64,000 bases of DNA from Lumbricus rubellus (lineage: Eukaryota > Annelida > Clitellata > Crassiclitellata > Lumbricidae). How positions within the stretch are numbered: the stretch's first letter is position 1; the number at the start of each line of letters is the position of its first letter. The notes under the pieces are model-generated. The model did no database searches. It had not been told where the DNA came from and saw nothing but the letters and a program-made list of their open reading frames with translations. The position numbers were made by a program, and so were the translations under genes. The DNA is taken from assembly GCA_945859605.1 (NCBI GenBank), contig OX243825.1, forward strand, positions 15,499,784 to 15,563,783. Reading direction: 5' to 3'. Positions 10,182 through 18,731 of this stretch are shown in pieces.

Positions 10182-13154
10182 CTAAACAGGGAATCCTGAA
10201 TTCGTAATAGCAGACCCGTTAGCAGCTAACATGGACTGTTCAGAATTCTGCACATCTTTAGGATCTACTAGCGAAGCAGGACATAATGTCATTTCGCAGC
10301 CAGAGTCAAGCAAGGCTAGAAGAGATCTGCCATTCAGTTTCACAGAGAGGTAGGCATCATTTCTACCTTGGACGTGTCTGACATTACCTTCTCGATTCCC
10401 GGTAGTTTCTTCGAATTCTTCATCGGCTGGCGACCTCTGTGGACGTGCTGGACAACCGCGAGCCAAATGTCCCGGTTGATTGCATTCATAGCAGCGACGA
10501 TTGTCCCGTTTCACCCGTGGAAAGTTATTGTCTCTATTTCGGTTCCATCGTTGATTGTTGGTTCCTGTTCCCCAGGGTGGTGACGAACGTTGCGGCTGCC
10601 ATTGCCGAAACTGACCCTCAGTTGAAGTAGCACTCAACTGGTTCTGGAACATTTCTTTCATCTGTCGGGTCAGCGTCTCTTGCAACTGGTTGAATCTTTC
10701 GTCGAGGGTCGTTTCAACTTCTCTCACTGTCTTGATGCGACCCGGTCGACGGTCGTGGAACCCGGTGGTATCTTCATCAGCGCGGCGGTAGCCTTCCAAC
10801 CGGAGAGCGATTTTGTAGGCGCTATCTAACGTGGTTGGTTCTCGCTCTCGTACCTTCAGAGCCAGGCCCTTGTCGGACAGTGCATCAAGAAAAGCTCGAA
10901 TAGCTATTGTCTCACTGTGCGCGGACGACGGTCCTGGGAAAGCTAAGATCATAAGCTTTCGGATGTCTTGTACGAGCTGACCGAGATCTTCACCCGATTT
11001 CTGTCGGCGAGTATTCAGTTTGGTTTGGTACAAGGCTGCCTGGTCCGAACTTCCGTATCGTAGTCGTAGACGGTCGACTAGATCGGTGCAGGTGGTGATG
11101 GCTTCCGAGTCGAATTCATGCAGAAGTTGGTCTACCGGTTCTACTAGCGCACACGTCAGTTGGGCCAGTTTCTCTTCTTCAGTCCAACGGTTACTTTTCG
11201 AACATACTTCGAACTTCTTAAGGAACACTTCTACTGAGGTCTTACCGTTGTATCGGTCCAGCTTCATTGACGATGTCATTCTTCTATCTGGGAAATTTGA
11301 ATATTCAGTTTGTAGTTTCCCAGCAGGTTCTTTCCTTTCACGAGCAATTAGTTCAGATCGAGACGGTTCGACAGTGTCCTTTTTCGGCGACAACTCTCGA
11401 GCATAAGAGCTGACGATTGTGGGCGGTTTTTCAGAGGCAACACCGCTCTCGAGTATGAACGGATTAGGCAGTTCATCTTTGGGACCACCCGCGACAATCG
11501 GTTTCATTGTTGGCCACTGCATTAATTGTTGCGCCAGGGCAACCTGTTCATTGTACGAGACTGGACCGTAGTAAGGCACGAAGATGGGCTGTACTGTCCC
11601 AGGAGGTAAGTATTCGTAGCTCTGGGTAACCTGAGTTTTTAGCGACGAAGACATCGTTGACATTATCGGCCGACTCGAAGATGTCGTCAGGAGGGGCATT
11701 TGAGGAATCGAAGCAGAAGCGAACGCGATCCTTTCTGATTCAGGTTTCATTTCACGTACCTGGACGTCGTGCATACCCACATTCTTCGAAGAGATGGTTC
11801 GTGGAGGAATTTCAGTTGATCGTCGAAGGTCTCCAGCTTCAGTGTTCACGAATTGGTACGACGAGTATGGGAAGGTGGCAGCCCGTGGAGTTGCAGTTGA
11901 CATGGGACGACGAGGATGTGCATCTCGTGGACCCCAGTCGTACTCTCGTGTGAACGACAAATCCCCATTTGATTTATCTACAACTAACATTCCAGAGTTA
12001 GTACATGTTTTCAAACAGTCTTGCCCTATAGCTATCGCATTTGAATCGAGCACAAATCGATGTAAAGGCCGCATATCAGTTACTTCTGAGTCTTCACTAT
12101 TGCATTTCAATTGTTCGGTTAGATCTCTATTTAACCTGTTTTGTTTCTTGCGCATATACGACTCATAGTCAAAACTTTCATAAATCGTGTTTAAATCTCT
12201 ATTCAATCGGACCTGAACGACAGCTGCATTTGAGCTTAATTGTTCCCCACTAATTCTAGTGTCAATTGTATTTGCACTAGGCTGGACCTGAACCTCTGTA
12301 TCTGACCTTAACTTTAAAACCTCACTTAGTCTAGGACCAAATGTACCTGAGCTTGCTTTTACCCCACTTAGTCTGGTGCCAATTGTATCTGCACTAGATT
12401 GGATTTGAACCTCTGTATCTGACCTTAATTTCAAAACCCCACTAGCTCTGGTACCAAGTGTAACGGCCTGCCCCCACCTCGACAGAAGCCCACGTGACCT
12501 CGGGTCCCACCCCTGGTAATGCTCTTCGGCCTCCCAAGTGGTAGGGGCCCGCCCTAGGATTTCAATCGAGGCGCCGCACTGTTGAAGGGGTTCTCTGCTG
12601 TCAGGTAAGACTACAGGTTCAACTAAGTAGGTAAGATCTACGGGATCCATTGATTTCCCTCTGGTAAAGTCGTAGTTTAGGGTTGTATCTTCCACCTCAG
12701 GACGGGGATGTCTCTCATCGGTACCAGGATTGACTTCGGTCGAGTGGCGACATATGTCTGCGGTTCCCGGTCTGGGAACGACGGCTTCCTCGAATTGAAG
12801 ACCGTCTGGGTTCAAATCCCCTTCAACAGGTTGTGTAAATCCCCAATCCTTAGATGTGGTCAACCCTTCCCTTCTCTTTTCCCTCATTACCTCACCTTCT
12901 TCTCGGGAAAGACTACCCCGGTGGTGTTGCTCTTGTAAGTGGCTTATCTCTTGACTAAGACTCTTGAATTGGGACTCCTGTCGTTCCATGAACATCCCCA
13001 GGGTTTCTGAAACGGTTAGTAAGAGTTCCCCAACTTGTTTACCCTTTATTTCTAATTGGTCAAGACGGTCTGGGGTTCCTCCCTTCTCCCCTTCAGTTAT
13101 GCATTCCTCTAATTCCTCATCAGAGTGATCCTCAGACCTGTTAGGAGTTTCCAT
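10182..13154 (-). CDS. gag: Gypsy Gag plus N-terminal protease, left copy
   Basis: This 990-aa ORF has an unusually long, acidic N-terminal region (about 600 residues) of no recognised family. Next comes a retrotransposon Gag domain (about residues 640-810), then a zinc knuckle CYECNQPGHLARGC near 888-901. The start of an aspartic protease follows, with DSG at about 950-952. It begins at 13154 inside the middle LTR and crosses the LTR border (12459) and PBS, so residues after 232 come from the internal region. It stops at 10182 while the protease is incomplete; the remainder is in the -1 frame. Confidence 0.9.
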   Translation of the reverse strand: METPNRSEDHSDEELEECITEGEKGGTPDRLDQLEIKGKQVGELLLTVSETLGMFMERQESQFKSLSQEISHLQEQHHRGSLSREEGEVMREKRREGLTTSKDWGFTQPVEGDLNPDGLQFEEAVVPRPGTADICRHSTEVNPGTDERHPRPEVEDTTLNYDFTRGKSMDPVDLTYLVEPVVLPDSREPLQQCGASIEILGRAPTTWEAEEHYQGWDPRSRGLLSRWGQAVTLGTRASGVLKLRSDTEVQIQSSADTIGTRLSGVKASSGTFGPRLSEVLKLRSDTEVQVQPSANTIDTRISGEQLSSNAAVVQVRLNRDLNTIYESFDYESYMRKKQNRLNRDLTEQLKCNSEDSEVTDMRPLHRFVLDSNAIAIGQDCLKTCTNSGMLVVDKSNGDLSFTREYDWGPRDAHPRRPMSTATPRAATFPYSSYQFVNTEAGDLRRSTEIPPRTISSKNVGMHDVQVREMKPESERIAFASASIPQMPLLTTSSSRPIMSTMSSSLKTQVTQSYEYLPPGTVQPIFVPYYGPVSYNEQVALAQQLMQWPTMKPIVAGGPKDELPNPFILESGVASEKPPTIVSSYARELSPKKDTVEPSRSELIARERKEPAGKLQTEYSNFPDRRMTSSMKLDRYNGKTSVEVFLKKFEVCSKSNRWTEEEKLAQLTCALVEPVDQLLHEFDSEAITTCTDLVDRLRLRYGSSDQAALYQTKLNTRRQKSGEDLGQLVQDIRKLMILAFPGPSSAHSETIAIRAFLDALSDKGLALKVREREPTTLDSAYKIALRLEGYRRADEDTTGFHDRRPGRIKTVREVETTLDERFNQLQETLTRQMKEMFQNQLSATSTEGQFRQWQPQRSSPPWGTGTNNQRWNRNRDNNFPRVKRDNRRCYECNQPGHLARGCPARPQRSPADEEFEETTGNREGNVRHVQGRNDAYLSVKLNGRSLLALLDSGCEMTLCPASLVDPKDVQNSEQSMLAANGSAITNSGFPV
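12436..12456 (-). promoter_or_regulatory. Primer-binding site, left Gypsy copy (tRNA-Leu-like)
   Basis: Two bases after the LTR end, the minus strand reads TGGTACCAGAGC followed by TAGTGGGGTT. The first nine bases and the later AGTGGGGTT match the complement of the animal tRNA-Leu(UAA) 3' end, with a short insertion between. The site lies within the gag frame. Confidence 0.6.
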
Positions 13155-14057
13155 TATTCAATGATTTATTAACGTCAGATTTAATTTATTTTAATTAAGC
13201 AATTCAACTGAGTATAATGTACAAGCGTTGCTGACAATTAACATCTGTGATCGGGCCTAGATATTGTTCTTCAATAGCTATGCGATATGTCTTTAAAGTC
13301 AGCAGAATCTCCGTAAATAATCAACAGGCGTGCACAACCTTAATTCCAGTAATCGCGTTTTATAATTAACAGTCAGGTATAATGAATCACAATTCAGACG
13401 GTAGCTTTCAACCGTTATTCAATATCGACTTAGGTTTCAATTCTTATTATCAGTGAACATTTATTTCTAATTAATTAACTACACTTGGTTTCGGATTCTG
13501 TTATGGAGCAATTAGATTAGTTAATACTTTCCTGGGAATTTCCGTGCAATTTGGCCAACACTCGCATTCAAATATGAAAAGAAGATCGGAAGATTTCTTG
13601 TCCGAATATTGGAATATATGACAATAAAGTTTCACACAGAATCGGCTGCAAACTGTCCCAAAACCAGTCGCTTAGTCAACGGTATATTCATATTCATGAA
13701 ATCAGGCAATCAGCCACACATTCAGCATTTTTAGACCCAGAATATACAGAATTTCTTGTCTTCACGAGCCGACCTCTCACTCCGATGAAAACTTCCAGTC
13801 GACTGCGCATTTCGGCGTTGGGAGCGGTCACGTGATCTGGATCAACCAATCAGCGACTTACACGTTGGCCGAATCTAAAAATAGAGTGTCGCATTGCGAC
13901 ACTTTCTGTTGCAGCGAAGTACTGCACCGAAGGTCAGATCTAAAAGCGGCTAAAACCGAAGGCCGGTCGCAAATTTAGCAAGGCCGCAAATTAATAAGTA
14001 AGTACGCCGAGCGGCCTAAAAGGAGGTTAAATTGTAGCGGCCTCATAGGACGTTACA
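12459..14057 (-). repeat. LTR 2 (shared middle LTR of the Gypsy array)
   Basis: This LTR is the 3' LTR of the right copy and the 5' LTR of the left copy. It is 1599 bp, TGTAACG...CGTTACA, and carries the left copy's gag start at 13154. I saw no difference from LTR 1. Confidence 0.9.
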
Positions 14058-14070
14058 CACCCCCCCACTT
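14058..14070 (-). promoter_or_regulatory. Polypurine tract, right Gypsy copy
   Basis: The same AAGTGGGGGGGTG tract as at 5508 adjoins the middle LTR on the minus strand. Confidence 0.8.
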
Positions 14071-15300
14071 AATCCAATTTTCCACCTTAATGGAAAATTT
14101 CCAGAACAGGGTCCGAAACCAAACAATATAAACAAGCAATCTTAACTGATTCACTACGGTACTACGTAAGAACAAGATCCTCAATTGATACACATTGTAC
14201 CGACAGCCCCGGTACGCTTAGGTGAAAAAGGGTTCATGCCCAAAATAAAAATTATCAAGTCTAAACTTATAACCATCACGAAACTGACATCAGCAATTTA
14301 AGGTTATCACGAAGAATCTCTGTGCTGAAACGAATTTACCGTTAACACAAATTATAATCATCATTCCTAATCCATCACTTGCTCGGAGCCACTTACTAGG
14401 ATACTTAAATGTCTTCCAAACACAATATTCCCTGCTCCGGCACCAATCCTTACTATACTATTATACTAACAAATCAGCATGTTACAATTCAATTTAACAG
14501 GTTACCAATAACTATGAATCAAATGCACATTATAAAAGAAAACTATTTCTTTTAAATTCTATCCTCACTCGTAGCCAAAGAGATTTCTGGGAAAACTCTG
14601 TTCCTTAACTCAGCATACAATCGCTATCAGCGATGGGCAGTCAATACTTCATTACCCACGTTACACGTTACTCTAGGGCTGAACTATTAGGCAAAGGCTT
14701 TACTGCTTAGTGAAGCATACCCAAGCCACACTAGGACGGATTTCTCCTTGACCTGTGTATAGTCTGTCGACGTCTACCTTACAAGACGGAGCATAACAGA
14801 GCAGACCTTCCGGAACTAGCAAACAAAGGATTTACTATTCAGGGAAACATACCCAAGAAGCTAGTACGGATTTCTCCCTGACTTATGCAAAAGACTTTCT
14901 ACGTCCACCTTACAGGACGGAATATAATAGAATAGACCCGTAACGCTGTCTGGACAATTACAACCCACTATTCTACATCCGAACCCTACCTTCACTAACC
15001 GTATAGAATTCAAAATAGCAAATAATCTCATCGTAGATTATACAATTAATCATGGTTATGCAATCACATCTTCTATACTATATACAAGCACAGCAATCTT
15101 GCCCTTCTTCGTGGCAACAAAGAGAACAATGCAAGTAAAACGACAAGTAAACAATTCTTACCTACCCCCATGATCTAACCTAGATCAAGTCTAGAAACAA
15201 AAATTCATATGCATTTTCATCCAAAGGAACTAAAACCAGGCTTCTCGCCAAAGCCTAAACCTATCGCCATTACGCGATATTATCTTACACTAGCTATACG
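14071..15300 (-). other. Gypsy 3' non-coding region, right copy
   Basis: This is the counterpart of 5521-6751. It has an extra TTAG near 14687 and single-base differences from the left copy. No ORF of note. Confidence 0.6.
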
Positions 15301-17127
15301 TTACCTATATCTTACGGGGCGAACAATGTTCCTGCGAGGTCTCGCATCGGACATTAATTCCTCAACTTCAGGATTATTCAATCCATTCAGGGTCTCCAAG
15401 TCTAAAGGACCTGCCGGATCTAGGTCTTCTATCTCATTCCACTCTCCTGGAGAGTCCCCCACAAACAATTTAAGTTTGTCAATGTAAACCAATTTGGCTT
15501 GCGAGCGTGCGGATTTCTGAATCTTAAAAAGGACCGGACTCAGCTGTTCGATTACCTTATAGGGTCCAGTGTAAAGTTTATTCCACTTATCCTTAATCCC
15601 AGGGCGTCTCCGTGGATAGAAGTACCAAACCCATGACCCTATGGGAAACCTAGCGGGCTTCACTCTCATATCATACCGGAAATTTCTGTTAGTGACATGG
15701 CGCTGCATAAATCTTCGAGCAATTTCAAAGTTATTTTGCACATTCTCAATTTGATTCACAACAAAATCATCGGTACTAGACAAAGCATTTGCAACTTGAA
15801 CATCTCCTAAAACTAAATCGATCGGCATGCACAACTCTCTTGACAGGAACAGCCGGTTAGGTGTGAATCCGGTGCTTTCACTTTCACTTGCTCGATAGGC
15901 GGCGAGGACGTAGGGAAGATGCACATCCCAGTCGCGCTGGTTCTGGGCTACCACCTTCCCGAGCAGGGTGTTCAAGGTTCTGTGAAACCTCTCCACGGCT
16001 CCGTTGGTACTTGGTTTGTACGGCGTGGTCCGCATCTTGTCGATCTGGAGGTGACGACACATTTCCTTGAACAGGTTCGCCTCGAAGCAGGGGCCTTGGT
16101 CTGTCAAGATTTGTCGCGGGCAACCGAACCGACAGAAGACTTCCTCGACTAGGACTCGTGCCACGGTCGTCGCCTCCTGGTTGCGGATCGGATAGGCTTC
16201 CGCCCAGCGGGTGAAGTGGTCCACGGCAGTGAGGATATACCGGTATCCTTTACTGGAGGTGGGATGCGGTCCAGTGATGTCTACCCCCAAACACTCCATC
16301 GGGGCTCCCACGGACATCGGTTGGAGACGACCCTGTCTGGGCGTCTTTCCGCGGTGGTACTGGGCGCACGGGACACACCGCCGAAGTGCCATTCGTACAT
16401 CCTCTCTCCACCCCGGCCAGTAAGCTCTCTTTTGGAGTTGAGCGAGGGTACGTCTGATACCCATGTGCCCTCCAGTAATTCCTTCATGAGCGAGCCGTAT
16501 TAACGAAGATCGTCGACTACGCGGGGGAATCAGTTGTCGGGTCGCAACTTGCCCATCATCTGCGTGGAGCCAGTTCCGGGTGAGCAGTTCCCTGTGGAGT
16601 TCCAGCTGCGGCCATTGGGCTACCAAGTTCTTTACAGTTCCGCTTTGACTCCGCAATTCGTCGTAAGAGGGAGGATCATCAGAGCTGAGCTTCTTTTGGA
16701 TAACCCAGCCCAGCTCGCGGTCGGCTCGTTGTTCATCTCGAATGGTTGTTCGGTCCCAATCGGTCGGTAGATCCACCGTTCCCCCACGGAGGCCCGTCGT
16801 TTCACGGATGACTTGCACTTGTTGCGGCATGCGCGACAGGGCGTCCGCGTTCTGGTGCGCAGTTCCGGCACGATGCTGGATATCGAACTCGAATTCTTCC
16901 GTTATGGCCAGCCATCTGGCCTGTTGTCCGATAGGAAGCGGCGTCCTCCTCAGCCATTGCAAGGCGGAGTGATCGGTGCGCAGTAAGAATCGACGCCCCA
17001 GCAGATACTGTCGATAGGTCTTTAGAAAGTAGACGATGGCCAGAAGTTCTCGCTTCGTAACGTCGTAGTTCTGCTCCGCCGTGGAACAGAGTCGGCTACC
17101 GTAGCAAACTACGCGTTCATGCCCGTC
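15301..17127 (-). CDS. pol: Gypsy RNase H-integrase, right copy, intact after in-frame TAA
   Basis: The frame continues directly from the TAA at 17128-17130 and stays open to 15301. It encodes the rest of RNase H and a full integrase. The integrase has an H-H-C-C zinc region (HEGITGGHMG ... CVPCAQ), the DDE core and a GPY/F module (TGPYKVIEQ) missing from the left copy's main frame. The first ATG in the frame is at 16962, but nothing suggests independent initiation; this is the 3' half of Pol. It is the better template for the family's integrase. Confidence 0.9.
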   Translation of the reverse strand, partial: DGHERVVCYGSRLCSTAEQNYDVTKRELLAIVYFLKTYRQYLLGRRFLLRTDHSALQWLRRTPLPIGQQARWLAITEEFEFDIQHRAGTAHQNADALSRMPQQVQVIRETTGLRGGTVDLPTDWDRTTIRDEQRADRELGWVIQKKLSSDDPPSYDELRSQSGTVKNLVAQWPQLELHRELLTRNWLHADDGQVATRQLIPPRSRRSSLIRLAHEGITGGHMGIRRTLAQLQKRAYWPGWREDVRMALRRCVPCAQYHRGKTPRQGRLQPMSVGAPMECLGVDITGPHPTSSKGYRYILTAVDHFTRWAEAYPIRNQEATTVARVLVEEVFCRFGCPRQILTDQGPCFEANLFKEMCRHLQIDKMRTTPYKPSTNGAVERFHRTLNTLLGKVVAQNQRDWDVHLPYVLAAYRASESESTGFTPNRLFLSRELCMPIDLVLGDVQVANALSSTDDFVVNQIENVQNNFEIARRFMQRHVTNRNFRYDMRVKPARFPIGSWVWYFYPRRRPGIKDKWNKLYTGPYKVIEQLSPVLFKIQKSARSQAKLVYIDKLKLFVGDSPGEWNEIEDLDPAGPLDLETLNGLNNPEVEELMSDARPRRNIVRPVRYR

Positions 17128-18690
17128 TTATATTTGTGAAAGGACTGCTCCTATGGCCTCGCCAGATGCGTCCGTATCAAGAATGTACAACCCATCATCG
17201 TTGGGTAAAGCCAGGATGGGTGATTCAGTCAGGAGTCGCTTCAGGTGAGAGAAGGCAGCTTCGCACTCGGTGGACCATTGAAAGCGAAACCCTTTTTTGG
17301 TCAGCGCATGCAGCGGTCTGGCGATTTTGGCGAAGTTCGGCACGAATTTTCTGTAGTAAGAACACAATCCAATGAAGGCGCGAACGTCTCGCAGCTTCTT
17401 AGGAGTTGGCCACTCCTTAACCGCTACGGTTTTCTCCGGATCAGTCATAATGCCATCCTCACTTACGACATGACCCAAGAATAACACTCGCCGTTGTAGC
17501 AGGTGACATTTCGAAGGCTTCAATTTCAACCCGACAGCTGCCAACCGTTCCAACACTTGCGTTAACCGTTCCAAGTGAGTCTCAAGATCTTCGGCAAAGA
17601 CAATGATGTCGTCTAGATATATTAGACATACCTCAAAATTCAGTCCAGCCATGACCAGGTTCATCATTCTCGAAAACGTAGCCGGCGAGTTGCAGAGACC
17701 GAAGGGTAGGACCCTAAACTGAAAACTTCCTCTTCTAGTGATGAAAGCTGTCTTCGGGCGATCCTTTGGATGAACCGCAACCTGATGGTACCCTGCACGA
17801 AGATCAAAAGTGCTGAACCACTTGGCTCCGGCAAGGGTATCCAAACTCTCGCTAATCAGAGGTAGAGGATAGGCGTCCTTCCGGGTTTTAGTGTTCACCG
17901 CTCGATAGTCCACACAAAATCTCGGGGTACCATCTCGTTTTTTTACCATCACCACATTACTTGCCCAGGCTGAGGCTGACGGTTCTATCAGCTTTTGTTG
18001 CAACATATTGTTCACTTGTTCATCAATGACGGGCAATAGCGTTAGCGGCTGGCGACGTAATGGTTGTCGAACAGGGCTTTCGTTACCAGTTTCTATCTCG
18101 TGTTGGATTACATCGGTGAAACCCAAATCCCATTCATTCATTGAAAAGGCTTTCTGATTTGCGGTGATGATTTGCCGAAGTCGTTCCTGTACTTCTTCCG
18201 GTACATCGGCGGCAATGTCCCTCCAAAGAGGAGAAAGGGTCGCCGCGATTTCAGCATCGGTTGATTTCGGTAACGTTTCGTTAACGGCTGCGCACCCGGC
18301 CGCAGATCTCAAGAGTTTTTCTTCCCCCATTACCGTAACCGGTTCGGCTGTACATTGAACTCCTTTCTTCAGCCAGAGTTGTTGGTCGGTGGGATTCATC
18401 ACCCGAAGCGGCAGATCGAAGGTCCGGTTAGGGAGCAAGGTTCCGGCTAGAATGAGTCCGGAGTCTAACACTTTCGGATTTACAGCCCAGGAATCGGTCA
18501 TTGCTTTCAAGTTCGGAAGGAGCGCATGGCTTTCAACATCCATCTCACTTTTTGCCACGACGAGTGTGTCATGAGAAATCACTATCTTACGACATAGTCC
18601 GGCACGAGGTTTGGAGTGTACTTCGAATCTATAGCCTCCCACCAGGATCCAGTTGCGACCGATATGCCAGAGTACATTTTCGTGTTTCAT
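17128..18690 (-). CDS. pol: Gypsy reverse transcriptase, right copy
   Basis: The translation is identical to that of 8578-10140: protease end, RT with YLDD, and RNase H start, closed by the same TAA. Because both copies share the stop and the -1 relation to gag, these features predate the duplication or belong to the family. The upstream overlap with gag is 18732-18768. Confidence 0.9.
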   Translation of the reverse strand: MKHENVLWHIGRNWILVGGYRFEVHSKPRAGLCRKIVISHDTLVVAKSEMDVESHALLPNLKAMTDSWAVNPKVLDSGLILAGTLLPNRTFDLPLRVMNPTDQQLWLKKGVQCTAEPVTVMGEEKLLRSAAGCAAVNETLPKSTDAEIAATLSPLWRDIAADVPEEVQERLRQIITANQKAFSMNEWDLGFTDVIQHEIETGNESPVRQPLRRQPLTLLPVIDEQVNNMLQQKLIEPSASAWASNVVMVKKRDGTPRFCVDYRAVNTKTRKDAYPLPLISESLDTLAGAKWFSTFDLRAGYHQVAVHPKDRPKTAFITRRGSFQFRVLPFGLCNSPATFSRMMNLVMAGLNFEVCLIYLDDIIVFAEDLETHLERLTQVLERLAAVGLKLKPSKCHLLQRRVLFLGHVVSEDGIMTDPEKTVAVKEWPTPKKLRDVRAFIGLCSYYRKFVPNFAKIARPLHALTKKGFRFQWSTECEAAFSHLKRLLTESPILALPNDDGLYILDTDASGEAIGAVLSQI

Positions 18691-18731
18691 CCACGAAAGT
18701 CCAAGGATCAGTTCAGATACCTGTTCTGTGA

